The notes: generated from the letters alone by a model not told the origin. Positions 31,787 through 43,117 are shown, counted from the stretch's first letter. The stretch is 64,000 nucleotides of DNA from Pleurostoma richardsiae (GCA_030052745.1 JANBVO010000003.1:806001-870000); one strand, 5' to 3'. Numbers and translations are program-made.

Positions 31787-32855
31787 CTTTGAATGACTTC
31801 TCGACTGTGTAATAATAGGCTTGTTCCTGGAAGGACTTCCAGCATGTTACTGCACCGGTGTCAGACTTCGCGCCGGCAGAACCAAACGATGCAGTGGAGT
31901 TGAGGGACTTCGGTGTGGTATGTGCTCAGGGGAAAGGTCTTGATCCTCTTGAGCTGTAAGGATAGAATAAGTGCATGGAGGATTCTTACGTCTTGGCTCT
32001 ATCCCGTAGCCTACTGAGGTGAAATGCCGGTATCTGTGAAGTTCTCCATAGCGGTGTTCATTTTCCAGAGAGTAGTGACTGTAACAGCGTCATGCCAATA
32101 TCTACAGACTTTCGTAGCAGAATCTTCTCTTGATCCTTCTGGAGGCTGAAAGTCCGGTCTTCTCCAGCTGTTGGCTTGACAGCAGAAGTTGAGTAGGCGG
32201 CAAAGGGTTATGGTGAAGGCATGAAGGTCATATCTCTGTATCTGCTAATCCGAGCTAGGCGGTATGGGCCATAATAGCATGGGGTTAAGCCTGCGCCGTA
32301 GCTTGACCATGAGCCATCTGTTCTCACGAACGACCAAGCCGTCCTTTTCATTTATGACGAGCTAACCTAGATCTCGCAGCAGTCAATCATCGAAAGACAG
32401 CTCCCTTTATGCTTCCTTGAGTTTGACAAAGATGTTGTGTCCTTGCTTCAAATTGATCTCCAGCGTTACTTTGCTCTGCACAGAGAGAGGGTCGAGTTAC
32501 TATTTCCACCATAATGCGTGTAGAGCGGTCTGTGTTAACGTCTTGGTGGATGAAGGGGTAGCATCTCATATTGAGCCAGGACACCAAGACACCTTATGAT
32601 GGATACTCTTATCTACAACTCCCGTCATGATACTCTCGTGTTCACGTACAGCACCGTTCATTTCTTGGGTATGGCTTTTTACAGGAGCCGCTCAGGATGC
32701 GCCTTCCTCCCACTCGAGTCTCGGAACCATTGCCGACGCGTGCCCAGCCGTCCCGGTTCCAGCGTCAATCAGGAAGGAGCCCAGCACTGCACTTATGAAT
32801 GTTTTCAGCAAGGAATGACATCGATGACAACCACGAAGACAGACTTGGTGGTCAA
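31787..32855. other. Intergenic region, 1.07 kb
   Basis: 3' flank of the MGNCCS gene and 5' flank of a tRNA gene. No long ORF, repeat or gene family was recognised. Confidence 0.6.
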
Positions 32856-32940
32856 GCTGGCGTGTTTGTAGTGGCAACATTTCGCTCTCCGATCTCTTCG
32901 GAGAGAGGCGAGGACCCCGGTTCGAACCCGGGCGCTGGCT
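32856..32940 (+). tRNA. tRNA-Arg (anticodon CCG), 13-nt intron, probable
   Basis: The acceptor GCTGGCG (32856–32862) pairs with CGCTGGC (32933–32939), including two G·U pairs, and the discriminator is T. The anticodon stem TCGCT/GGCGA encloses 20 nt, read as loop CT-CCG-A-A with a 13-nt intron after position 37. The intron pairs with the anticodon region (TCTCCGA with TCGGAGA), as in real pre-tRNAs. The T arm CCCGG–TTCGAAC–CCGGG is perfect and contains a full B box. The D arm is weak (about three pairs and one extra base), so the A box is degenerate. A T4 run begins 10 nt downstream. The anticodon call relies on U33 and a purine at 37. Confidence 0.6.
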
Positions 32941-32950
32941 CTCCACTCCC

Positions 32951-32967
32951 TTTTCTATTCTTTTTTT
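32951..32967 (+). terminator. Pol III terminator of tRNA-Arg(CCG)
   Basis: TTTT at 32951–32954 and a T7 run at 32961–32967 follow the tRNA on the same strand. Confidence 0.55.
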
Positions 32968-33730
32968 GCAACATCCTCCATCACGCCCGCAACTGCGGAC
33001 GAGTAGGCAGTAGGAAAGCGAGGAGAAGCTTGACTGTTGCATCATTACACTGCGGCCACCTCTTCTGTCCCTCCTGAAGCGCTTGTTCTGAGGTGTCAGG
33101 GACACCGTTCCAAGCGGCGGAGCGCCGAATTCCTGCAAGAGCTTGATTCATGTTTCTAAAGTACATGGACCCCCAGCTGTCACGGCTTTTAGCAGGCATG
33201 TCTCAAACTGTTTGTTGCATTGCCGCTGAAAGAAGGGTCGAAGTCACTCCCAAAGGGAAAAGCAAGTTCACGGTCTTGATATGTTTTCAACAGGCGGGAA
33301 TCCGGGGCCCCTTTTCTGTTACTTCACTCACAGCTTTGACTTCTTGGGCAACCAACTCCATGCCTTGATTGGTTGATCATAAATAGACGCCGGTTGGCAG
33401 ACCGTTGTGAGCACGAGATGCCAAGGAAAGGAGACAGGAGACCGGAGACCAAGTCGGCAGAGGAATAATAAGGAACAATCAACAAACGGGCATGGTGAAC
33501 CCAAGCAGGTACCCGCCTCAACACCTCCCAATGCCCAATCCTTTTGTCAGAGTTGTCAAAGTTCCGCCAGTCTGGCTGAGTGCACTGACCCGGTCAGACA
33601 GTTCAGTCTGGTGATTCACCACACGCTCACCTCCGGGCCTCGCCCGCCCTTCAAGTAGTAAATAAACCGGTCTGATATTCCAACAGGCACACAGCACCTT
33701 GCTTTGGCCGAGCGGCAACGCACGCACATT
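32968..33730. other. Spacer between two tRNA-Arg genes
   Basis: About 760 bp with no supported ORF. No direct repeats or attachment-like duplications of the tRNA 3' ends were noticed by eye. Confidence 0.5.
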
Positions 33731-33810
33731 GCCCGTGTGGCGCAATAGTAGCGCTTTGGCCTCCTACTCAGGAAAGCCAAGGGTTGGGGGTGCAAGTCCC
33801 CCCACGGGTT
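33731..33810 (+). tRNA. tRNA-Arg (anticodon CCT), 8-nt intron
   Basis: The acceptor GCCCGTG pairs with CACGGGT (G1·U72). The D arm GCGC-AATAGTA-GCGC is well formed. The anticodon stem TTGGC/GCCAA encloses CT-CCT-A-A once the 8-nt intron (CTCAGGAA, after position 37) is removed. The T arm is GGGGG-TGCAAGT-CCCCC. The mature length is 72 nt. The body closely follows eukaryotic tRNA-Arg(CCT) (GCCCGTGTGGCGCAAT…). It reads AGG codons. Two conserved positions deviate: A instead of G at position 18 and G instead of U at position 55, which alters the B box. A T5 run follows at 33815. Confidence 0.85.
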
Positions 33811-33814
33811 GATA

Positions 33815-33819
33815 TTTTT
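33815..33819 (+). terminator. Pol III terminator of tRNA-Arg(CCT)
   Basis: A T5 run lies 5 nt after the discriminator base of the tRNA. Confidence 0.7.
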
Positions 33820-34136
33820 GTCTCCTTTTCTTTATTTTTGGTGTTTCTGCCGCCGCGCTCGCAGTTGGTACGAATGCTGGTGAGGTTGTGGATAGCCTAG
33901 AGACCACTGAAAATGGAGATAGAGCTGACAACAGCACCGCTCGAACCTGCTGGCTCGCCGGTGTGTCTCTGAACCTACCGGGGCAACTTGAAAGACTCGT
34001 GATATCTCACAATGTAGTATATCATTGAAATCAACATGCCTTGCTTTTATTCATCCCGCCTTGGTATCCAGTCTACATGCCATTCATTTCATGAGCCATA
34101 CAAGTACAAATAACCAAACAACAGCGAGTCAACATC
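33820..34136. other. Intergenic region, 3' flank of MFS gene
   Basis: About 320 bp between the tRNA and the stop codon of a minus-strand carrier gene. Nothing was recognised. Confidence 0.6.
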
Positions 34137-35682
34137 CTATAAATCCTTCTTCACACCATTGGCAGCCTTCTTCGGCTTGACCGCCCTCTCCGACCCGGGA
34201 GGCGACCTCAGACCGAACAGCACCACCGTCGCCACGCCCGCCATGCCCACCGCGCCCATGGCGTACGCGACCTCCCTCCCCGCCCACCAGTACACGCTCG
34301 TGAACAGGATCGGCCCCAGCCCGCGCCCCAGCTGCCCCCAGCTCCTCATGACCCCGAGCTTGCCCCCGCGCTCCCCCTCGCCCGCCTCGAGGCTGGTCAG
34401 CGCGTTCAGGCCCGTCACGACCGTCGCGGACGTCGTGGCCAGGCACGTGGCGGCGAGGTAGAGCGCGGGCACGGTGGTGATGCGGCCCAGCATGGCGAAC
34501 GCGGCGAGGCAGGCGACGACGCCGACGCGCACGGACAGCAGCGGCGGCAGCCGGCGGGTGACGCCGCCCTGGAGGACCGAGGCGATCAGCCCGACGTAGC
34601 CGAGCAGGCGGCCGTTCTTGGCGGAGGTGTAACCGAACAGGTCGTAGGTCATAAAGGGCAGGGAGAACTCCATGCCGGAGAAGAAGAGCAGGAAGGTGAG
34701 GTGCACGGCGTTCAGCAGGAAGTGCGAGTTGGTCCTCTGCGAGACCGGAGCCGCCGCTGCGGCAGTCTTCTCCGTCTCGCCCGGCACGTCTCCCTTCTCC
34801 TTCGCCTCGTCGCCCGCCCGCCCGGTCAGAGCAGGCAGCGTCTCCGGCAGCGAGACGTACAGGTACGCCGTCTCCGTGACGATGAGGAACAGGGAGAACC
34901 CGGCGGCCGCGGCGAACGGGTTGGCGGCGACGGTGGGGATGCTGCTGAGCCACGCGCCCAGGGCGGGGCCGAAGGTGAAGGCGATGGAGAAGCAGGCGCC
35001 GATCAGGGCCATGGTGGCGCCGCGGCTAGAGGCGTCGGAGATGTCGGCGGCGATGGCGGTCGCTAGCTGCACGTTGCCCTCGGACAGGCCGCCGACGACG
35101 CGCGAGAGCAGGAAGGTCCGGAAGTCGGTGGCGACGACCCAAAGCATCACGGAGAGGATGTTGCCGGCCATGCTAGCCAGCAGCGCGGTGCGGCGGCCGT
35201 AGCGGTCGGAGAGGTGCCCGATCACGGGGGAGGCGATCGCCTGGAGGAGACTGTTGAGGTGTGTTAGCTCTATCTTGCGCAACGGCCCGGTGGGGCAAGG
35301 AGGAGGGGGGGGAGAGGGACGACGTACGAGAACAGACTCCCCAGAGCTCCGCCCAGCAGGACAATGTCATAGCGGGAATCGATCGGGCGTGCGAACGCGG
35401 CCTTGTAGGCATTGAGGTAGCTCAGGACGTGGGAGAGCAAGGTCGGCGGATGCGTCTTGTCAGAGGAGTCGGGCGGGGCTTCGATGTTGCGGTAGAACTC
35501 GAGGAGCTTGGGGAAAAGGGGGAGGATGAAGGTGAAGGAGATCTGTGTAGTCGCAGGTCAGTCAGGTACAGCTTCTCATCCGTTCCGGGGTCTGATTATG
35601 GACGTACCAGGTCAAGAAGCAGCGACACGAAGATCACCTTCAGGACCCTCTTGCGGGTCGCGGCATCGACGGACTTGGCCAT
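34137..35682 (-). CDS. MFS carrier, MFSD10/TetA-like
   Basis: Exons 35682–35608, 35542–35328 and 35250–34137 give 467 aa. The short first exon encodes MAKSVDAATRKRVLKVIFVSLLLDL, entering TM1. The second supplies FTFILPLFPKLLEFY and a loop. MFS motif A is GHLSDRYGRR (108–117), and LSRVVGGLSEGNVQLATAIAADI is the family TM4 block. A hydrophilic Ala/Glu loop separates the two six-helix halves, and the C-terminus is basic. The pattern matches the fungal/animal tetracycline-efflux-like group (MFSD10), thought to export organic anions; the substrate here is unknown. Confidence 0.9.
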
Positions 35683-38026
35683 CCGGACGGACAGGCTGAA
35701 CTGGGAAGAGCTCGCAAGGCAAGGTAAGGCAAGGCAAGACGGATAGAATGGAGGCGGAAGAGCAGATTTCGCAGAAAAGAATGGGACGGGAATACAAAAA
35801 AGGGAGAGCAACCACTGCAAGGGCGAAAAAGATACAGAGAAGGAAGAAATACGAAGTGATCGAGAGAGGACACGCCAGCGTCACAGAAAGCTCGTGAGCT
35901 GCGTGTGCCGTCAGAGCTCGGGCAGCACCCTTTGGGCCCACTGGGCCACTGGCAGCCGTGCGTCCCACAGCCGCAACGTCAGAGCCAAGTGCGGCGGCCC
36001 CTGACGAAACAGATGCTCGTTATTGGCCGGTGGGATGTTTCACCAAGAGCCGGAGAATTAGCGCAGTTAGCCCTATTGCCCGATGGAGCAGCATCTCGCG
36101 ACACCCCCGAACTGGACACGAAACATCATCTCGAGGCCCTCTTCATCTCGAACATCTTCCTATACGTGTATTCGTTATCCCTCTCCTTTTTTTCTTCCAA
36201 GATTTTCCCATGCATGTAGTCCGTGGTTGTTCTCCACTATCAATCAGTGGCATCCCCAAGACTGAGGATCTACAATCCACAGCCCTTACAACTAAACTCT
36301 GTGTCTTTGACGACGACGCCGTTTCAGGAGCTGTTTCTAGAGTCTAACTATCCTCCCCTTTGTTTGGTTTACCAAATCACTCTTACTCTACGATCATCTG
36401 ATGGCGATATATTGAGCCTCTTGAGTTGCCCCGACGACTCGTCAATATGATAATCCCAGCTGTCTAAGGCTCTCACTTCTCAAGGCGGCGTATCTCTAGC
36501 TCGTCGGCATGCCCGACGCATATTCCATGGAGTCGTAAAGGTTCTTGACTCCCAGATCTATATCTTCAGAAATATCTCCTACTGGCCCACTGGGTTGTCT
36601 CTTCCCCGCAAGGCCTAGAGAGCATATGATTGTCATGGGAACCGAGTCTGGGATTGGAAGTACATTTCTCTGCGCTATCGAGTGATAGCGCCATGGGACG
36701 AGTGTCAGCGGTCCTTGCGGAAAAGGAACGAGGACGATGTCTCTGATGCTAAATAGTGTCACCAAGCCCATAAAATGGCTTCGGAGGGGGAAGACGTGTC
36801 CTTAACCGACCAACTCTGATCTAAGCTGGGCTGAATCGCTGATGGGATGAGAAACGACTTCACTGTTCAGCAAGCCTGGATTGCCCGTCAGGCGTTGTTG
36901 TACCTACAGCATCATATTGATGGCGGCCGTACGATGTTGGAGCGTTACTGCAGTTAAGCCTTCAATCAAGCTTGTTGGCTAAATCTGCCCCAAGTAGGGT
37001 CCAGGATGTTCCAACTGTCTTTCATGTGTGCCGGCTGCTGTGTACTTGTTTTAGGGACCGCCAGGTTCGCGTAAACCGGATCACCCATCCACCCGAGTCG
37101 AATATACCGGGATGAAAATCTCCATATTCGCTAATCTTATGATCATTTTCCGTGTTAACAACGAATGGACACCGGCAAGGAACCGGGCCCCCATGGTGCT
37201 CCGGTTCAGATGCATCACGGAATACCGAGAACTCATTTCTAGAAGGGGAGAGAAATACAGCTGAGGGCGTTGCAGACGTTGACATGAATTTGCGCCGCTT
37301 GGGCACAGAGTCGTATATGGTAGGTCGCATCCGCGGTCCGCCAACACCACCAAGGCCCGACTGAATGCAGGTACCAACCGCGTACATGATGCTATCCGAG
37401 CCTGGGATTGTGGGGTTAGATTGCAATATCAAGCCGCCGCTGTTTCTTCCTTTAACTGGTTGCCCGCAAGGTTTGTCTACTACGTAAGACAATATGGGAA
37501 GGTCGGCGGAGCGAGTGTGGCGTTAGTCCCGTCCCTCGAGCCTTGGTTGTCAAGTTCACGATGTCTTCTGACGTCTTCTCATAGTGTGCTGCTGCCTCTC
37601 CTATGACGGCAGATTTATCCAGTTCACCAGGGAGCAGCAGGCGTGGCTCAGCGGTATCGCCTTGATTGCATGTTGTGCCCTCTACTTTAGCCGTTGCCGT
37701 ACATGCTCCCTTCATCTATTATGGTCTCCTTGGATAGTCTCCAGACAGTCAGAGTCTCCTAGGCGTGAGCTTTGCTATGAAGAGCCGGTCATAACAGCCT
37801 ACGGCTCACCAATTCTCAGTTTGCCAGCTTCTTCTTCTTTCACAGCATCCCTGAGCTACAGTTAAATAGCAGGACGCTGCCCCTACTCTTTCGTTCAGCA
37901 GGTCAAGTCCTCTCTAGTATCTCTGATACCATCACGCTCGTTACTGTCACCCGCTGCATTCATATTCATACTGACACCAATTCTCTCATTGCATAAGAAC
38001 AGAAGAGGGACACAACCACATTTAAG
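35683..38026. other. Intergenic region, 2.3 kb
   Basis: Divergent promoter space between the MFS gene and the GPI-protein gene. A 156-codon minus-strand frame at 37022–37492 begins with TTG and has no recognisable domain. No RNA gene was found. Confidence 0.5.
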
Positions 38027-38845
38027 ATGAAGGCGTCTATTGTCAGCCTCTGTGCTCTGGCAGCTGTCGTGGTAGCTGACGATGACTGGTTTCCTCCGCC
38101 TCCGCCTCCCTGGCCGACCTCGTCTAAGCCGAAGCCCACGCTGACCTGGCCTGCGCCGTGGCCCAAGTGGACTACTAGCACCGTCTATACGACGACTACG
38201 AAGACCATCGTATGTATCTCGGCTGCTATTGTTCCCACATGAAGAAGCTCTGGAGAGCAGGTCTCCAATCCAGACCGGCTCTGTGCTTAACCTACTATAA
38301 CACTGAAGCATTACCTAACCGCTGAACAGACGAGCTGCGCACCATCGGTGACCAGCTGTCCAGCTCACAGCACCATCGTCACCACTGTCACGATCCCCGT
38401 GAGCACCACCGTTTGTCCGGTGACTGAGGAGACACCTACTCCAACACCCACCTCCGTGGCAGTCCCGCCGCCACCGCCCCCTCCCCCTGCGACGATCACC
38501 TCTGCCACCTCCGCTGCTCCGCCATACCCGCCTCCTCCTCTTCCACCGGCTTCTTCCAGCTCGTCTTCCACCGCCAGCATCGGACTCGGTACGCCCAGCG
38601 TCGGCACCCCGACTCCGCCCCTGCCCACTCTTTCAACCGTTCCGGCTCCGAGCGTGTCCGTGGGCTCTTTCTCACCAGCACCCCCTCCTCCGCCAGCAGC
38701 TACCGCGAGCGGTTCGACGTCCGTCGGCACAGTCTCAGCCGTATCTACACCGACGCCCACGTTCGTCACTGCTGGTGCTGCCGGGAGGGCTCATGCGGCT
38801 GGCGGAGCCCTGGCTGCCGTGGCCCTTGTCGCCGCTCTCATCTAA
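38027..38845 (+). CDS. Pro/Ser/Thr-rich GPI-anchored wall protein
   Basis: Exons 38027–38209 and 38330–38845 give 232 aa; the intron is GTATGT…TGAACAG with a TACCTAAC branch site. A signal peptide covers about 1–17 (MKASIVSLCALAAVVVA). A Pro/Trp-rich start (DDDWFPPPPPPWP) and TSTVYTTTTKTITSC lead into a four-Cys block ending TTVCPV, common in fungal wall proteins. Long Pro/Ser/Thr tracts suited to O-mannosylation follow. The C-terminal hydrophobic stretch GGALAAVALVAALI is a GPI signal. A structural or surface role is inferred. The N-terminal W/P segment is unusual compared with typical relatives. Confidence 0.85.
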
Positions 38846-39522
38846 CCAATGAAGGGGAAAGAAAGCATCGCATCGTGCGACCAGTGGTCATGGATGGGAG
38901 CATGTTAAAGGGGTAACGAAATCTTGCGAGGATGGGTCTCAACAGGTCGTTCATTTCTCCTCTATTCCGGCTTCAGCAATCTGGTTCGGACAAAAGCAGA
39001 ACATACGCATGGTTTCCCTATGTCTGATTCTATTCCCGCTAGGGATAAACCACTGTTGGTCTAATAATCCGGAACGGGCATCCCATAGCATTCATCCTAA
39101 TAATGCCGAGTTTTTTTTTTCCCTATGAACTGCCGTTGCTTTTGGCGTACGAGTGATTCCAAGCAAGCTCGGCATGTCGTGTGCCGTTTCTCAGCAAGCC
39201 CTGGCCTGTCATAGTCCGCCAAATGGCCATAATGAACACACAATCTTGACCGGCCGGCTAAAGCCGTCATAACGAGGCCTAGTCTGTGTTAGTCACCATT
39301 TATTAGAGACGAGCAATAGTAATTACCTGGACGCCGCGCCAATTCGTACCACCATGCGTCTGGAGTGAAGGCCAACCGTCGGGAACCCGCGCTAGCGGCC
39401 TCTCAGTGATGCGTCGAAGCAGCATCGCAGCAGATGGAGATGCCAACTGGCCGAGGCAGTGATAGCCTTCCAGTCGCAGATGTAGAGATCAAACTCTGCA
39501 GTCTCCAACACCCACCTCCATC
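38846..39522. other. Convergent intergenic region, 680 bp
   Basis: 3' flanks of the GPI-protein and CENP-O genes. No gene was seen. Confidence 0.6.
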
Positions 39523-40320
39523 TCACCCTTTCGTGGCCTTCGTCGCTGCCGTAAGTAGCTTCCTAGCGGTCGCGAGGTCCCTGGCTCCCTCCTCGTCGAA
39601 CACGACCAGCCTCGCCACCTCCCCGTCGTCATCCAGGACCAGCCTGCCCGTCCTCCCATCCTCCCACTCAATCGTCACCTGCCTGACCTCCGCGTCCGCA
39701 GCGCAGATGTTCCGCACAGGGCCCGCCGCGAGCACGCCCGTGCCCTGCTCGTCCTTCTGCCTCTCCATCTCCGCCTCTCCATCCTCTCCTTGTTCCGCGG
39801 ACTCTCCCTTGCCCAGCCCCGCCTGCGCCCGCAGCGCGGCCACCACCCCGACCCTCACCCTGTACCGCACGACCGCCCGCCTCAGCGCCCTCGCCAGGCC
39901 CGCCAGGTCCTGCGGCCGCTCCCCCGACTGCGGCAGGTACCTGTGCGCGAGCGCGGGCAGCGGGATGCACGGTGGCACGGTGTGGCTGCGGACGCGGAGG
40001 CGGTCGGCGGCGGCGCCGGTGCCCCCCGCGGGCTCCAGCAGGACGTAGTAGGGGCGGGCAAAGCAGCCGGGGCGTGCGGCGGCCATGGCCTCGATGCGCA
40101 GGCCCAGGACGAAGCCGCCGCCGCCGCTGCCGTCGGCGGACGAGGAGGAGGGGGAGGGGTCCTGGGCGCGGAAAGCGGTGACGCCGGCGCAGGCGCGGTA
40201 GGTGCGCTGCTGGGCGGTGGCGGGGAAGAGGGAGGGGGAGGCGTGCGCGGTGAGTTCCCTGCGGAGGGCGTCGCGGCGGGCGCGGAGGGAGGCGATCTCG
40301 GCGTCTATGTCGGTGGCCAT
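39523..40320 (-). CDS. CENP-O/Mcm21-type kinetochore subunit
   Basis: A single-exon, 265-aa protein. The N-terminal 25 residues form a coiled-coil helix (ATDIDAEIASLRARRDALRR). The CENP-O core follows: YRACAGVTAFRAQDP, FVLGLRIEAM, RPYYVLLEP, HTVPPCIPLPALAHRYLP, QDLAGLARALRRAVVRYRVR. A C-terminal beta region contains VTIEWEDGRTGRLVLDDDG. CENP-O (budding yeast Mcm21, fission yeast Mal2) is part of the inner-kinetochore COMA/CCAN complex. The internal linker with E/Q-rich sequence (about 180–200) looks lineage-specific. The start is the only ATG preceding the conserved coil. Confidence 0.88.
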   Translation of the reverse strand: MATDIDAEIASLRARRDALRRELTAHASPSLFPATAQQRTYRACAGVTAFRAQDPSPSSSSADGSGGGGFVLGLRIEAMAAARPGCFARPYYVLLEPAGGTGAAADRLRVRSHTVPPCIPLPALAHRYLPQSGERPQDLAGLARALRRAVVRYRVRVGVVAALRAQAGLGKGESAEQGEDGEAEMERQKDEQGTGVLAAGPVRNICAADAEVRQVTIEWEDGRTGRLVLDDDGEVARLVVFDEEGARDLATARKLLTAATKATKG

Positions 40321-41054
40321 GGTCGGTGATGGCGTCGGGAGGTGTGGGCTGATGATGATGGGCGTGTTTGGTGTGTGGATTTGAGTTTACATGAGATGGT
40401 GCAGAGCTGGAGGGCTCTTCACTCAGCCAGCATAGAGTGAAGGCAGAATGAGCCGCAATGAAGTGTATCAATGCGCCAGCTCCAATGCAGTTTGTAGATG
40501 TCTGAGCCGAGCAGACCGTCTGCTTAGAGATGGTGTCGGTTGTTGACTCTGTGGTTTATCTTATCTCGCTTCGCGCTAGAGACGCGGGCGCGCGCGATGC
40601 CCCTGAGCTCGGTGAATGGACGCTTACATAAAACTCCTGCATTTAGAGTTATCGGAAAGATAGAGATCCCTGGGAGATCTTATCGAAATTTCCTGCGAAA
40701 CGTGGCACTTCTCGCTGTTGCTCCGAAATCCCGGTCTTCACTTCTCGACGTGTCGTTCTCGCCGACCTCTCGTTCATCAAGGGGTTTCCGCACGGAGGAC
40801 ACTGATCCACCGCGGGGTTACCACGACGCCGTCTTGACATCGTCGATCGTTGCCACTCGGCGACCTTTGTCGAAAGGCCACCGTAGCTCGATCTTGGGTA
40901 TCCGCCAGGCAGAGCAAAACGCTAACTGGCTTTGCTGTCCTGCTTACGTTTGGCGTCGCTCTTTGATCCGATTGATCGGGTTCCTCCCTTTCTATACATA
41001 CTAAAGAGACCAGCCAGGGTCTCTGTCCAGGACGCAGACCGTCCCACCACATGG
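40321..41054. promoter_or_regulatory. Divergent promoter, CENP-O / acetyl-CoA transporter
   Basis: 734 bp between the two start codons. The frame of the transporter stays open upstream to 40932 but only with TTG starts. It ends with an out-of-frame ATG at 41051 (see separate entry). Confidence 0.55.
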
Positions 41055-41110
41055 ATGCCGACTCCTCTAAGCGAAAACATCGTCCCTCTCTCAACAACAC
41101 TTCCGCCTAG
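41051..41110 (+). promoter_or_regulatory. Overlapping upstream ORF at acetyl-CoA transporter start
   Basis: An ATG four bases before the assigned start opens a 19-codon frame that ends at TAG 41108–41110 inside the main ORF. Its context (CACATGG) looks slightly better than that of the main ATG. Confidence 0.5.
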
Positions 41111-43117
41111 CAGGAGCAATCTCCTTCCTTTATACTCAGACGAAGCCCAAGAGCTAGATACCTTACAACCTGCGTCCCTTGCCTCATCCTCGAAACGGGA
41201 AACTGCGCTCTCCAAAGACGGCAAAGACGTTAAAGACTCGAAACCCCTGCTTGACGGCGAGGACGACTCGGAAAGCTCCTTTCCCGACTGGGACGATTCC
41301 TCCACAAGCTCACCTATGGGTGCCCGAGCTCGGCGGACCAAATCCCCCAAGCAGAACGGGAGCTCTCTCTCCGTGGACACCGGCAACGGGAACGGGAAGG
41401 GAGATATGAACCACGTCGAATACCGGCGCAAGAGCGCCTTGCAGCAGGGCTCAGATACCGTGACGGCGAACCTCATGTCTCGGGAAGACTTCTCTCTCGA
41501 CGAGCCTGTGCCTAAGACGCCGGTGATGAACAACCACGGCTTCTGGGATCTGCCCAAGCATGACCAGCAGAACTTCGGCCTCCTCGTCTTGCTGTACTTC
41601 CTGCAGGGCGTGCCTCTGGGGTTGGCAACGGGATCCGTCCCGTTCCTGCTGAAGAACCACATGTCGTACGGCGAGATTGGCATCTTCAGTCTGGCTTCAT
41701 ATCCCTACTCCTTGAAGCTTCTCTGGAGTCCGATCGTGGACGCGATCTGGAGCCCTAAGCTTGGCAGGCGGAAGAGCTGGATCTTGCCCATCCAGCTGCT
41801 GTCAGGGCTGGGAATGCTCTGGCTGGGGTCTATGGTGGAGGGGATGATGAGCGCAGTCGGGAAACCCGGCGGGCCGACCGTCTGGTCTTTCACCGGCTGG
41901 TGGTTCTTCCTCGTGCTGATGTGCGCGACGCAGGACATCGCTGTCGATGGCTGGGCGCTGACGCTCCTGACGCCGGGCAACATCTCCTATGCCTCGACGG
42001 CGCAGACTGTCGGCCTGACTGCGGGCCAGTTCCTGTCCTACACGGTGTTCTTGGCTTTCAACTCCAAGGACTTCGCCAACCACTACTTCCGCACAGAGCC
42101 ACTGGACTACGGCCTACTGAGCCTGGGTGGCTACCTGACCTTCTGGGGCTGGGCGTACATCGCGGTGACCATCGGGCTTGCCATCGCCAAGCGCGAGGAG
42201 CGGACCAAGAACGAGGACGGCATCTGGGACGTGTACAAGATCATGTGGGGCGTGCTGCAGCTCAAGAACATCCAGACCATCATCATCGTCCACCTGATCG
42301 CCAAGATCGGCTTCCAGGCCAACGACGGCGTCACCAACCTCAAGCTGCTCGACAAGGGCTTCGGCACCGACAACATGGCCCTCACCGTGCTCATAGACTT
42401 CCCCTTCGAGATCAGCCTCGGCTACTACGCCGGCAAGTGGTCGCAGCAGTACTCGCCCATGCGCCTCTGGACCTGGGGCTTCATGGGCCGCCTCCTCGCC
42501 GCCGTCTTCGCGCAGCTGGTCGTCGCCATGTTCCCGGCGGGCGGCGTCACCACGTGGTACCTGCTCGTCGTCATCGCCGAGCACGTCTTCTCGACCTTCA
42601 CCAACACCGTCATGTTCGTCGCCGTAGCGGCGTTCCACGCGCGCATCGCGGATCCGGTCATCGGCGGTACTTACATGACCCTCCTCGCTACGTGAGTTTC
42701 ATCCCTGGGCTTAACAACCCATCCTCTTCTCTCCACAAGACCTGCTTTGATCCGTAAACTCTCGCTGACTGTACTCGAAGCGTCTCCAACCTCGGCGGCA
42801 CCTTCCCGCGCTTCTTCGTGCTTCGCCTCGTCGACGCCTTCACTGTCGCCACCTGCCACCCGGGCAGCGCCGACCCCGACAGTAGCAAGCTCACCGGCCC
42901 CCTGGTCACGGAGCCCTTCTCGTGCGCGGTGCAGGCGGACAAGGAGCGGTGCATCGCGGGCGGGGGCAGCTGCGAGATGGTGCGCGACGGGTACTACATC
43001 GTCAACGTGCTGTGCGTCGCCATCGGCGTCGTCACGTTCGCGGCATTCATACGGACCAAGGTGCTGCACCTGCAGAGCCTGCCGCTGAGGGCGTGGCGGC
43101 TGGCTGGAGGCAAGTAG
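41055..43117 (+). CDS. Acetyl-CoA transporter, SLC33A1/AT-1 family
   Basis: Exons 41055–42691 and 42781–43117 give 657 aa. About 185 N-terminal residues are hydrophilic, longer than in animals. The conserved core starts at LLVLLYFLQGVPLGL. Hallmarks shared with human SLC33A1 are SLKLLWSPIVDAIW, GRRKSW, CATQDIAVDGWALTLL, YASTAQTVGLTAG, AKIGFQANDGVTNLKLL, and DPVIGGTYMTLLATVSNLGG across the splice site. The luminal Cys-containing block reads ERCIAGGGSCEMVRDGYY. It imports acetyl-CoA into the endoplasmic reticulum lumen in animals; the fungal role is inferred. Eleven to twelve helices are visible. The only in-frame ATG upstream of the core blocks is 41055 or later ones such as MNHVEY, so the exact start is uncertain. 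Confidence 0.92.

Noticed and set aside
37022-37492. 156-codon minus-strand frame
   Set aside because: Begins with TTG; no splice partners or domain found. A decayed gene cannot be excluded.
37640-37670. TGGCTCAGCGG, a tRNA A-box look-alike
   Set aside because: No B box, no acceptor pairing and no T arm downstream.
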